This document shows, in pieces, positions 50,307 through 58,231 of a stretch of DNA of 64,000 bases. The notes under the pieces are model-generated. The model was given only the letters and a program-made list of their open reading frames with translations, did not search any database and was not told the DNA's origin. The stretch is taken from positions 1-64,000 of the forward strand of contig JAWCLZ010000003.1 in NCBI GenBank assembly GCA_038850275.1, read 5' to 3'. The stretch's first letter is position 1, and every line of letters starts with the position of its first letter. This DNA is from JAWCLZ01 sp038850275 (GTDB lineage Archaea > Halobacteriota > JAWCLZ01). The translations under genes were made by a program, and so were the position numbers.

Positions 50307-50723
50307 TAGAACTGGAACTGGTGAGGTTCTCACCACTTTCTCCGCCACGCTGCCGATCATGAACTTGCTAATCCCGCTTCTACCCATGGTTCCCATGACT
50401 ATGAGGTCAAAGTTATTTTCTTTAGCATATTCAACGATTTTCTTCGCAGGATTCCCCTCGAGTACAACTCCCTCGCAGGGAACTTTCTTAAGCTCAGCCT
50501 CCAGCTTCACCTTCCTAATAGCCTCCTGTCCTCGTTTATGCAGCAGTTCAACGATGTCTCTACCTGAATATTTTATTGCTGGCTCATATTCATCAGGGTT
50601 AACCACGTATAATGCAAACAATTTGGCTCCTGAAATACTAGCTATTTTTATTGCATAATCAATAGCTCTTTCCACATTCTTAGATCCATCTGTAGCAAGC
50701 AAAATTTTTTCAATTACTGCCAT
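50289..50723 (-). CDS. universal stress protein UspA family
   Basis: This 144-residue protein has the UspA fold: ILLATDGSKNVERAI (about 6-20) and the ATP-binding MGTMGRSGISKFMIGSVAEK (about 110-129, G-x2-G-x9-G-S). It probably binds ATP. General stress role; specific function unknown. The gene end is tandemly duplicated. Confidence 0.9.
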   Translation of the reverse strand: MAVIEKILLATDGSKNVERAIDYAIKIASISGAKLFALYVVNPDEYEPAIKYSGRDIVELLHKRGQEAIRKVKLEAELKKVPCEGVVLEGNPAKKIVEYAKENNFDLIVMGTMGRSGISKFMIGSVAEKVVRTSPVPVLTVRGR

Positions 50724-50813
50724 CGCATTTGCCTATTCCTAGATTGCTATAAATCATTTTCTATTTTATCTCATTTGTTTATTTTCTGTTTTATTTTCTT
50801 TTAACTCCACAAT

Positions 50814-52043
50814 TTATCTAAACCATTGACTTATATAGAACAAACCAGCCAGTGCTATTATCCCAAGGAAGAATAATCCAATGATCCAGAGTATTCTGCT
50901 ATATTTATCCACGAAGTGATTAACTGCAATTGTAACAGGCTCAGACTTGAAAAGTGTCTTCTGCCGTGGTTCTGAAATATTAAGATCCGCTAGAGGCTGC
51001 TCCATTATGGCTGAGCCCTGAGTTGCGAGAAGTTTAGGAGGTTCTTCTGCTACACCATTGACAATTGCCATTACTCGAACTCTATCATCAAAGCCCTTAC
51101 GTATTCTCGCGCCCCAGATTACATTTGCATTTGGATCTAACTCTTTAGTGAATTCCTCTGCAATTTCATTTGCTTCCTCAAGAGTTAAATCAGGACCTCC
51201 AATTATATGCAATAAACAGCCCTTTCCACCTTTGATATCTATGTTCATAAGAGGATTCGAAAGCAAGCTTTTCACCACTTTCTGCACTTTATCCCTGCCA
51301 TTTGCCTCTCCAACCAAAAGCGTGCCTACCCCGCCTAGTTCAGCAATTGCCTTGACATCCGCGTAATCAATGTTTATGAGAGATGGCTGAGTTATGCTCT
51401 CCGAGATACCTTTTATAGTGTCCGCGATTAAATGATCCATTACGTTTAAAGCTTGCTCAATAGGCTGATTAGGCACTAGTTTTACCAAGCCATCATTGCT
51501 AAGCACGATAACAGTATGGGCATGCTCCCTTAGCTTCTTCAAGCCCATTTCAGCTATCTTAATTCTTCCTCGCTCAACTGCAAATGGCATTGATACCATC
51601 GCAATTACAATAGCGCCAATTTCCCTTGCAATCTGCGCCACAACAGGGCTAGCACCTGTACCAGTGCCTCCGCCTAAGCCAGCGGTTATGAATACAAGAT
51701 CTGCTTTTCCTATTGCTTTAGCAATTGCCTCTTTCCCAAGCTCAGCGCTTTTCTCACCTATCTCAGGATTTCCACCTGCACCCAGTCCTTTGGTTAATGC
51801 GCCTATCAATACTTTTTTATCAGCTTGCACAATTTTCAAATGATTTGCATCAGTGTTTATAGCAATGGTTTCAGCACCTGCTATACCAAGGCTATGCAAG
51901 CGATTAACTGAATTATTACCCGCGCCACCCACTCCCACAACTTTAATTTTTGGCTGGCTGAAATCATCAAAATCTGATTCAGAAGTAGATTTATTTAACT
52001 CAGAATGAACTATAGCTTCCTGCACAATCTCATCCATCAACAT
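50814..52043 (-). CDS. ftsZ: cell-division GTPase FtsZ with a C-terminal transmembrane segment
   Basis: This 409-residue protein has an FtsZ core: KVVGVGGAGNNSVNRL (34-49), the tubulin signature GGGTGTG (124-130), and NIDYADVKAI near 228. A polymer-forming GTPase of the division ring. Unusually, after the conserved region a variable linker (about 340-380) leads into a hydrophobic helix (about 384-405) and a short end (QWFR). Standard FtsZ is soluble and anchored by partners such as SepF; here it looks self-anchored. Confidence 0.92.
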   Translation of the reverse strand: MLMDEIVQEAIVHSELNKSTSESDFDDFSQPKIKVVGVGGAGNNSVNRLHSLGIAGAETIAINTDANHLKIVQADKKVLIGALTKGLGAGGNPEIGEKSAELGKEAIAKAIGKADLVFITAGLGGGTGTGASPVVAQIAREIGAIVIAMVSMPFAVERGRIKIAEMGLKKLREHAHTVIVLSNDGLVKLVPNQPIEQALNVMDHLIADTIKGISESITQPSLINIDYADVKAIAELGGVGTLLVGEANGRDKVQKVVKSLLSNPLMNIDIKGGKGCLLHIIGGPDLTLEEANEIAEEFTKELDPNANVIWGARIRKGFDDRVRVMAIVNGVAEEPPKLLATQGSAIMEQPLADLNISEPRQKTLFKSEPVTIAVNHFVDKYSRILWIIGLFFLGIIALAGLFYISQWFR

Positions 52044-52180
52044 CCCCTGCCAATTTTTATATTGGTTAAATAATTAAATGCTCAAGGATATATATTTTGC
52101 GATGAGAAATTAGAAAAATGTTAATTCTTTAAAAATTATTTTTAATCTTTTTTGCCTTGTTTAACACCTTTTATGTTCTC

Positions 52181-52462
52181 TTATTTTCCTACCCTAAGTG
52201 CTTTTATTTCTTCCTTCAGCTGCTCATCAGTTTTACCCTCAACATTAATACCCATTTCCCTAGCAAGTTTTCTAATCTCACTTTCTTGAGCAGGCGATGG
52301 TTTTTCAAGCGATTTCAACTCAAGCTCAGCCTCCCTCTGGGCTTTCTTGAATTCCCCCATTGATCTACCCATCGCCCTTGCAAGCTCAGGTAACTTACTG
52401 GCGCCAAAAAGCAGTACAGCTACGCCCAATATCAAAAGTATCTCTGTAGTTCCAATTGCCAT
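52181..52462 (-). CDS. tatA: Sec-independent translocase subunit TatA/TatB
   Basis: This 93-residue protein has a short N-terminal membrane helix (about 7-22), the F-G-A-S-K-L-P-E-L-A hinge and an amphipathic helix (G-R-S-M-G-E-F-K-K-A), then a charged tail. It forms the pore-forming element of the Tat pathway. Lies 104 bases downstream of the second tatC on the same strand. Confidence 0.92.
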   Translation of the reverse strand: MAIGTTEILLILGVAVLLFGASKLPELARAMGRSMGEFKKAQREAELELKSLEKPSPAQESEIRKLAREMGINVEGKTDEQLKEEIKALRVGK

Positions 52463-52566
52463 TTTACTTTATACCTCCTTTCAAAAACTTTTTGATTATT
52501 GGATATAAATCTATCGCAAGTTTATTATCTAATCCTTATTTTTTGGTATAACCAAACGCGAAGAGC

Positions 52567-53292
52567 CTATGCTGTAAATTTTGTTATCAATATGCTAAGT
52601 TCGTAGAAGAAAATCATTGGAAAGGTTAGTAAAATAGGGCTGATTATATCCACCCCAGGAGTTACCCATGTTGCAGCTATTACAATTAATAAATAAGCAT
52701 GTCTTCGATAATATTTCAGCGTAGATCGATCTACAATCCCAAGTCTAACTAGCATGGTAATGAACACTGGCATTTCAAATACCAAGCCGAATAGAATGCA
52801 GCATAATAAAACGAAGTTCACAAATTCAAGGATTGAAAATGTAGCTTCAACTCCAATTGAAGCAGCATCCTCATAGAGGTATCTAAAGAAGATAGGAAGC
52901 ATTATAAAGTAGGTGTAGATCACGCCCAATATGAAGAGCAGAATTGCTGAAATCCCCCCCAGTGCTATAGAAGATTTTCCTACATTTTTGAGCTTCATCT
53001 GTGGAAATCTTTCTTTCAAAATTTTATACCCCTCGAATACGATCAATGGCAGTGCCATCAAAGCACCTATTGCTAGCGAGATCTTCAACTTTAAAATCAA
53101 TACCTCTAGAGGAGTGAGATAGATAACTTTAGTTCCCTCTGGAAGGAGGTCTAGTTTTATTCTATTTATCAATAGATCTGTAAAGGGGAATGATACAATC
53201 GAGCCAGCTATCACCACTCCAACTACCATCATTATCTTTCTTTTGAATTTCGTAAGCGCTGTACTTATGAACTCGAGTTCCTCATAGGCCAT
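52567..53292 (-). CDS. tatC: Sec-independent protein translocase TatC (second copy)
   Basis: This 241-residue protein has six predicted membrane helices and the TatC layout (L-x-P-L-E-V-L near 62-68, TM3 loop Y-F-I-M-L-P-I-F-F, late A-A-T-W-V-T-P-G-V-D). It lacks the clear E-L-R-x-R N-terminal motif of the copy at 27739 (here F-K-R-K-I), so this copy is more divergent. With tatA downstream it probably forms one Tat unit; the other copy may serve different substrates or form a heteromer. Confidence 0.85.
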   Translation of the reverse strand: MAYEELEFISTALTKFKRKIMMVVGVVIAGSIVSFPFTDLLINRIKLDLLPEGTKVIYLTPLEVLILKLKISLAIGALMALPLIVFEGYKILKERFPQMKLKNVGKSSIALGGISAILLFILGVIYTYFIMLPIFFRYLYEDAASIGVEATFSILEFVNFVLLCCILFGLVFEMPVFITMLVRLGIVDRSTLKYYRRHAYLLIVIAATWVTPGVDIISPILLTFPMIFFYELSILITKFTA

Positions 53293-53367
53293 AATATGTT
53301 TAGAGTTAAGTTGATCTTCTATAAAAAATAAACTAAACCTTGACTATGAGTATGAGAATGCTATATG

Positions 53368-54018
53368 CTATATTATATCTCTTATCTCGCTCAAGTTCTC
53401 CAACATGAAATCTGGAGACACAGATCGAAGTTTTTCAGGAGTGGCAAACCCAGTGAGTACCACTGCTGTCTTGGTGCCTGCATTCTTACCCATTAATATA
53501 TCTTCAATCATATCACCAACGTATAAACTCTTACTTGCACTAATACCTAGGTTTTCAAGTGCAATTTCTAGTTGATATGGAGCTGGTTTGCGCTTTTCAA
53601 AGTCTACTTCATCTCCAAAGATCATTGTATCAAAAAATTTCATCACTCCCTGTGCTTCTATATCACGGAGCACTCTAGATTTATTGCCAGCTGAAACCAA
53701 GCCGATTTTCAAACCATTTGCCTTGAGATATTCAAGCGTGGAGATGCAATCCGGGAACAACTTGCCCTTGCTCCTCTCCTCTTCATATTGCGCTAGCCAT
53801 ATCTCATCGGCCTCTAACCACTTATCCTCGGGTATTTGCAAGTAGCGGTAAAATTCATACCAATTTGGCGTTGCGCGAGATCTATATTCTTCGATTGAAA
53901 TTGCCTTAATTCCAAAGCGGCTGAATACTTTTAAATAGCAATTATAATTCAACAGCAAGGAGTCATAGAGGGTTCCATCCCAGTCGAACATCACTGCTTC
54001 CAAGCAATTGCCTTTCAT
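53368..54018 (-). CDS. HAD-superfamily phosphatase
   Basis: This 216-residue protein has motif I MFDWDGTLYDS (9-19), motif II LVSAGN near 113, the Lys in EKRKPAPYQL near 148 and motif IV VGDMIEDILMGKNAG near 168. The cap is helical, like phosphoglycolate phosphatase or beta-phosphoglucomutase. A phosphoglycolate role next to RuBisCO metabolism is possible but not indicated by the neighbours. Confidence 0.88.
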   Translation of the reverse strand: MKGNCLEAVMFDWDGTLYDSLLLNYNCYLKVFSRFGIKAISIEEYRSRATPNWYEFYRYLQIPEDKWLEADEIWLAQYEEERSKGKLFPDCISTLEYLKANGLKIGLVSAGNKSRVLRDIEAQGVMKFFDTMIFGDEVDFEKRKPAPYQLEIALENLGISASKSLYVGDMIEDILMGKNAGTKTAVVLTGFATPEKLRSVSPDFMLENLSEIRDII

Positions 54019-54120
54019 CTTTATATCTTAAATTTTCACTTCAATTAATTAATAAATGCTTCTGTTGTATTCTAAAAATAATTTACTTAAATTTACTCTA
54101 AATTGCAACATTAAAGATTG

Positions 54121-54155
54121 CTATATAATTACAATTCACTATCTCGAGAACGAGA
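54121..54155 (+). promoter_or_regulatory. promoter and palindrome of the oxidoreductase operon
   Basis: CTATATAAT (54121-54129) is a TATA-like box; the palindrome TCTCGAGAACGAGA (54142-54155) covers the expected transcription start. The leader to the ATG at 54217 would be about 65 bases. The GAGAACGAG core recurs upstream of the HPS-RraA gene. Confidence 0.35.
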
Positions 54156-54216
54156 ATTGCTTACTAAAAACGGCAAATTGATAAAGAAGTATTAATTAAA
54201 ATCAATTGGTGGTTTA

Positions 54217-55500
54217 ATGCCTGAAACTTTAAGGATCGAACTTGGAAGAATGAGGATCTCAGGTAATCAAGCAATTGCAAGGGGAGCAATTGAAGCGGGA
54301 GTTCGAGTTACATGTGCTTACCCAGGCGCTCCAATTTCAGATCTACAGAATACCTTTGAATCTCTAGCAAAGAAACCTGGTTATCCTAGAAATAATCCCT
54401 TTACCATTAAACTAGGGGAAGCATTGGATAAAGCTGGTTATGAACTCGTTGCCAAATGGGGTGAGATGACCAATGAACCTAATGCTCTTTCCTTTGCACT
54501 TGGAAATATAATCTGCAAAGGGGATAAGAAAGCGCGGGAATATATAACCCCTGAGGAGTATGATGTAATATATGGAGAAACAATTTTCTCTAAGCAGAAG
54601 ATCTTAACCAAGGATGAAATCCCAGTTGGCTCCAGAGTTATGTGCTCAGTTAAACATCTTGGAGGTAATACCGCTGCAGACGTGGCTAGAACTCTCATGA
54701 ATATAATTCCATATCCAGGGGGTCTTGCGATAGCAAGTGGAGACGATCGCCAGGGAACTGCTTCTCAAACAATGCAGGATAATAAAGTGCTATTTGCCTG
54801 GCATTTTAGAATGCCAACCTTTGAAGTTCACAATCCAGCTAATGCTCATATAACCGTGAGAAATGCCTATAAACTCTGCGAAGAGCTAGGCGTGCCATTT
54901 GCGATAATTGAGAATTACAATCAATCCTATCGAGAGGTTGCCACTGATGTTACCCTTGAGATAGACATGCAAGCAAATAAAAGAAAAAAGGGATTCACCC
55001 CAGATCCCTATAACCTTGTTACAATTGGACCGCAGATTAGACCTAAGGAGAAGAGACACTGGGAGAAGATTATTCCACTTATGAAGAAGAAGTTCTCGGA
55101 TTACTTTGAATTTTTAAACAACGAGGTTATTCGCTATTCCGAGAATCCAACTAAACTAGTTATAGTTAATGGTCCATTTAGAGAGGACTTCAACTACATT
55201 AGAAGCAGTGAAGCGAGGGAAAGGGAATTCAAGCGGGTTTATAAAAATCCAGTGGTCATAGCCAGCGATTTAGTGTGGCCTCTTCCCAGTGAGCTATATA
55301 AGAAGATCTTCGAGGAAAGCTCCATCGATGAAGTCTATGTCTTCGAAGAAGGCTATGGCAGAGTGATGTACTTCGAGACTCTGGATTTCATAAATAGCAA
55401 TGAATTCAATGTAAAAGTTAGAAATAGAGGCATTCCATATGAGCCTAGAATGTATGAAAGATTCTCCTACGCTGGCCATATAATGGCAAGCGCAAGTTAG
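54217..55500 (+). CDS. 2-oxoacid:ferredoxin oxidoreductase alpha subunit, IorA-like
   Basis: This 427-residue subunit begins with GNQAIARGAIEAGVRVTCAYPGAPISDL (about 16-43), the pyrimidine-binding domain of indolepyruvate/2-oxoacid oxidoreductases (compare Y-P-G-T-P-S-S-E of IorA). Further parts: G-G-L-A-I-A-S-G-D-D near 168 and a central and C-terminal domain with VEVYVFEEGYGR-type sequence near 371-380. It decarboxylates a 2-oxoacid to acyl-CoA with the beta subunit. The subfamily is unusual; the substrate is not indicated. First of three genes (3- to 12-base gaps or overlaps). Confidence 0.8.
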   Translation: MPETLRIELGRMRISGNQAIARGAIEAGVRVTCAYPGAPISDLQNTFESLAKKPGYPRNNPFTIKLGEALDKAGYELVAKWGEMTNEPNALSFALGNIICKGDKKAREYITPEEYDVIYGETIFSKQKILTKDEIPVGSRVMCSVKHLGGNTAADVARTLMNIIPYPGGLAIASGDDRQGTASQTMQDNKVLFAWHFRMPTFEVHNPANAHITVRNAYKLCEELGVPFAIIENYNQSYREVATDVTLEIDMQANKRKKGFTPDPYNLVTIGPQIRPKEKRHWEKIIPLMKKKFSDYFEFLNNEVIRYSENPTKLVIVNGPFREDFNYIRSSEAREREFKRVYKNPVVIASDLVWPLPSELYKKIFEESSIDEVYVFEEGYGRVMYFETLDFINSNEFNVKVRNRGIPYEPRMYERFSYAGHIMASAS

Positions 55501-55512
55501 CGAGGTGAAAAC

Positions 55513-56436
55513 ATGCAAGCTGTTACCCTTCCTAAACCTGAGGAGAGAACTATTAAAAGACCAGTTGCAAACTGCCCTGGATGCGGTGCAACCAAGGTTT
55601 CCATGGCCTTGAAGGAGGGACTCAGGAGGTATAATAAGGAGAATAAAACTAACTATAAATTGATTTATGTAGCAGATAGAGGCTGCGGCAATCTTCAAGG
55701 TTGGCATGAATATGGAATAGTGGATGCAATTTACAACATGGGCATGGCTCCAATGGTAGCACTAGGAGCTAGATATTCCTCTGGAGGCCCTGAGAATGGA
55801 TATATAGTGGTTTGCGCTAGTGGTGATGGTGCTTATAACTTTAATATTAATGGAATGAAGATCGCAGCTCAAGATCCTCCAAGCATGTACATAATCTATG
55901 ATAACTATTCAATTCGCATGACCGGAGGACAACTGGGCCTGAGGAATGACTATGAAGTTGAAGGTAGAGCCATAGGCTTCGATGTTTACTTCATAAATCC
56001 CTATAGATATAACGAGAACGCAGAGATCTTCAAGAAACTCATAGGGGAATATTTGAATAAAAAGGCAATTATGGTAGTGGCAGATGGCACTTGCTCTCGA
56101 GACCTAAGGGGAATGATCTCAGGCATGGGGATTAAACTAGGTACATTTGTGAGAAGCGAGGGCTGCAAAGACTTAGTGTATCAAAAAGAGAGGGAAAAAA
56201 TAGCGAAGGAAAATCCTGAGAAGCTCAAGGAAATGCCTCCATTTAAATGCAGGCTATGTGGAATGCACCTGCGCTGTCAAGCCTTACTGGAGAACGACCC
56301 AACCCGCTGCTTTAACTGCGGTGCTTGCGCGCATTATGGATGCGAATTTTTAACCTGCCCCGAGCCAAATCTTGCCATGGTTACTGAGCATCCTAAGAAG
56401 TATCAAGAGTTCTTCGAGAAATATGCTAGGAAGTGA
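55513..56436 (+). CDS. 2-oxoacid:ferredoxin oxidoreductase beta subunit (TPP) with Cys-rich tail
   Basis: This 307-residue subunit has the TPP-binding motif GDGAYNFNINGMKIAAQ ... YDNYSIRMTGGQ (about 114-148). N-terminal ANCPGCGATK (20-29) and a C-terminal cluster of about eight Cys (CRLCGMHLRC near 247-256; CFNCGACAHYGC near 268-279) probably bind one or two [4Fe-4S] clusters that pass electrons to ferredoxin. It resembles the beta half of IorA but is a separate protein. Overlaps the gamma gene start by 4 bases. Confidence 0.85.
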   Translation: MQAVTLPKPEERTIKRPVANCPGCGATKVSMALKEGLRRYNKENKTNYKLIYVADRGCGNLQGWHEYGIVDAIYNMGMAPMVALGARYSSGGPENGYIVVCASGDGAYNFNINGMKIAAQDPPSMYIIYDNYSIRMTGGQLGLRNDYEVEGRAIGFDVYFINPYRYNENAEIFKKLIGEYLNKKAIMVVADGTCSRDLRGMISGMGIKLGTFVRSEGCKDLVYQKEREKIAKENPEKLKEMPPFKCRLCGMHLRCQALLENDPTRCFNCGACAHYGCEFLTCPEPNLAMVTEHPKKYQEFFEKYARK

Positions 56437-57128
56437 TCGCAATGAAGCGAGACTTGGTTATTACCTTTCCCTCTATTGGGGGATCTGGATATCTAACTTT
56501 AGCGGAGACAATTGCGGATGCAGCGATTAAAGCAGGCTATTACTCAGTGGTATATCAATGCCGAGGCTTGGCTCAAGCTGAGGGACCAATGTGCCTCGAT
56601 ACTTGGATAAGTGAGAGAGAAATCCATGGAGCAGTTGCACAAGAGGTTAATTATATGAATGCCTATGAGATGACTGAGATCTGGCGCATGTTCACTGAAG
56701 CAGGCAAGCAAGTTGAGAGGGTTTACTCAAGGGATCTTACAATTGTTAGTGATTATAGAGTTATAGAGCCAATTGTGGTGATGACAAGCATAAAAGGGCC
56801 TAGGTATTATTCTAGAGAGGAACTACTTGAGCTGATTAAGAACTATAAGATAGCTGGCAATACACCTAGGATAATTCTATATGACTTCTCTAAGTACAAG
56901 CAATATGCCTCTGTTTTAAAAGGGCCTTATTCTTTTGGCGTGATCGTCGCTGATCTCGAGCAGCGGGATGATATCATTAAAATTCCAAAGGAGGAAGCTA
57001 GGGAAGCGGTCTATGAGGGAGCGCCTAAGAAGGGCAAACTTCCTGAGTTGAACGTAGAAGCCTTTGAAAGAGGATATGAAGATCGAAGCAAGGCGAAGGC
57101 AAAAGAAGCAAAGGTAATCATAATTTAA
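56433..57128 (+). CDS. 2-oxoacid:ferredoxin oxidoreductase gamma subunit
   Basis: This 231-residue subunit has the gamma-domain start (ITFPSIGGSGYLTLAETIADAA, key G-x-G-G-S-G-Y near 12-18) and R-G-L-A-Q-A-E-G-P near 44, with a predicted alpha/beta core. The gamma domain contributes the CoA site. ATG or GTG start at 56433 overlaps the beta stop. It completes an alpha-beta-gamma set; no delta ferredoxin is encoded because the beta tail carries the clusters. Confidence 0.85.
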   Translation: MIAMKRDLVITFPSIGGSGYLTLAETIADAAIKAGYYSVVYQCRGLAQAEGPMCLDTWISEREIHGAVAQEVNYMNAYEMTEIWRMFTEAGKQVERVYSRDLTIVSDYRVIEPIVVMTSIKGPRYYSREELLELIKNYKIAGNTPRIILYDFSKYKQYASVLKGPYSFGVIVADLEQRDDIIKIPKEEAREAVYEGAPKKGKLPELNVEAFERGYEDRSKAKAKEAKVIII

Positions 57129-57142
57129 TTTAATTTTATTTT

Positions 57143-57196
57143 ATTATTATTGAGCGTTGTATTATTATTGAGCGTTGTATTATTATTGAGCGTTGT
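57143..57196. repeat. three perfect 18-bp copies of a gene end
   Basis: ATTATTATTGAGCGTTGT occurs at 57143-57160, 57161-57178 and 57179-57196. The right copy is the coding end (NNAQ and stop, 57183) of the minus-strand membrane protein; the other two lie beyond its stop, in the gap to the gamma subunit gene. Confidence 0.97.
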
Positions 57197-57626
57197 TGAT
57201 TATCTTTAAATATCTACGCAGGTCTGGAGTAAGGGGTATTGAAATTCTCTCTCCCTTATGGGTGTTTACTAAGTAATAGGTCTCTGGGAGGAGTGGTACT
57301 TCGTAAATTTGATTGTTTATTTTGATTTTAAAATAAGTTAGCCCGTTTTTGCCTTTTATTTCTGAGATCTCGCTCACTATTCCCCTAATCGCGTTGGAAT
57401 CAAATGCATCTTTGCTCATGGATTTGCGAGTAGCTAGGAATATCAAGCTGAAGATTAGAATGGCAATTGGGATCAAGGCAAGGTGAATTATTTTTTCATC
57501 CAAGTTGATGTTAACAAGTAAAATTCTAGTTAATTCAAAGCTAAATACTGCAGCTGCTATTAGGAATAGGAGATTGAGGACGTAAGCTAAGCTGACTTTA
57601 GCATTCAGCTTAAGCAATTCAATCAC
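57183..57626 (-). CDS. membrane protein with a beta-rich C-terminal domain
   Basis: This 147-residue protein has two hydrophobic helices (about 12-37 and 44-66), a short basic link, and a soluble domain with alternating strands (GIVSEISEIKGKNGLTYFKIKINNQIYEVPLL, OB-like). No family recognised. Divergent from hsp20 with a shared mirror-image promoter; the TATA on its side (57648-57660) places a leaderless start at 57626. Confidence 0.7.
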   Translation of the reverse strand: MIELLKLNAKVSLAYVLNLLFLIAAAVFSFELTRILLVNINLDEKIIHLALIPIAILIFSLIFLATRKSMSKDAFDSNAIRGIVSEISEIKGKNGLTYFKIKINNQIYEVPLLPETYYLVNTHKGERISIPLTPDLRRYLKIINNAQ

Positions 57627-57647
57627 CGTAACTTAAGGTTAATATTA

Positions 57648-57686
57648 GTTATATATAAAGCTAACTACGAAATCTTTATATATAAC
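57648..57686. promoter_or_regulatory. mirror-image divergent promoters of hsp20 and the membrane protein
   Basis: GTTATATATAAAG (57648-57660) and CTTTATATATAAC (57674-57686) are a perfect 13-bp inverted repeat around a 13-base spacer that contains CTAAC. The left one is the TATA box of the minus-strand gene, the right one that of hsp20. Confidence 0.7.
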
Positions 57687-57692
57687 AATTTA

Positions 57693-57707
57693 CTAACATT
57701 TGGTTAC
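57693..57707 (+). promoter_or_regulatory. candidate heat-shock repressor site (HSR1-like) at hsp20
   Basis: CTAAC-ATTTG-GTTAC matches, with one change, the CTAAC-N5-GTTAG site reported for the Archaeoglobus heat-shock regulator HSR1, as I recall it. It lies 8-22 bases after the TATA box, over the expected transcription start, where a repressor would block. Another CTAAC follows at 57707-57711 and one lies at 57661. Confidence 0.55.
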
Positions 57708-57736
57708 TAACCCAAGGTTAAGGAGGTGATAATTCT

Positions 57737-58213
57737 ATGTTCAGGAGATGGTGGTGGGACCCATTTGAGGAATTAAGGAGGATGCAGGAGAGAATGTCAA
57801 GGATCTTCAACGAACTTGAGCCATTGTTCGGCGAGCGACTCGCATTACCTAGTGAAAGAGGCTGGATAAGGCCATATGGAGAACCATACACCCTAGAGCC
57901 ATTTGCAGATATACGCGAGACCGAAAAGGAGATCATCGTAACTGTTGACCTCCCTGGAGTTGACAAAAAAGACATTAACATCGAAGTTCAAGGAGACCAA
58001 CTGGAGATCAGCGCTGAGAAGAAATATGAAGCAGAGGAAGAGAGCAAGGGATACATCAGGAGAGAACGAGCATACAATAAATTCTATAAATCAATGAGAC
58101 TTCCAACTGAAGTTGACGAGACCAAAGCCGAAGCCTCGCTTACCAATGGAGTGCTGGAAATCAGACTCCCTAAAATTAAAGCTGCAAAAGCACGTACCAT
58201 ACCAGTGAAGTAA
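57737..58213 (+). CDS. hsp20: small heat-shock protein Hsp20
   Basis: This 158-residue chaperone has an N-terminal helix region rich in Trp/Arg (FRRWWWDPFEELRRM), an alpha-crystallin domain (about 52-145; ADIRETEKEIIVTVDLPGV, A-x-x-x-n-G-V-L-x-I/V as ASLTNGVLEIRLPK) and a short tail with I-P-V (assembly motif). It prevents aggregation of unfolded proteins. Ribosome site AAGGAGGTGAT (57719-57730) is excellent. Heat-shock-type promoter. Convergent with purE. Confidence 0.95.
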   Translation: MFRRWWWDPFEELRRMQERMSRIFNELEPLFGERLALPSERGWIRPYGEPYTLEPFADIRETEKEIIVTVDLPGVDKKDINIEVQGDQLEISAEKKYEAEEESKGYIRRERAYNKFYKSMRLPTEVDETKAEASLTNGVLEIRLPKIKAAKARTIPVK

Positions 58214-58231
58214 AAAATTATTTAAAAAATT
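58214..58231. terminator. T/A-rich bidirectional terminator region
   Basis: The 18-base gap between the convergent hsp20 and purE ends is AAAAATTATTTAAAAAATT-like with runs of A on both strands, as expected for archaeal oligo-T termination. Confidence 0.35.

Noticed and set aside
54142..54155. Insertion-sequence or attachment site at the palindrome
   Set aside because: Too short, no flanking duplication, no transposase or integrase gene in the window; a regulatory role is more likely.
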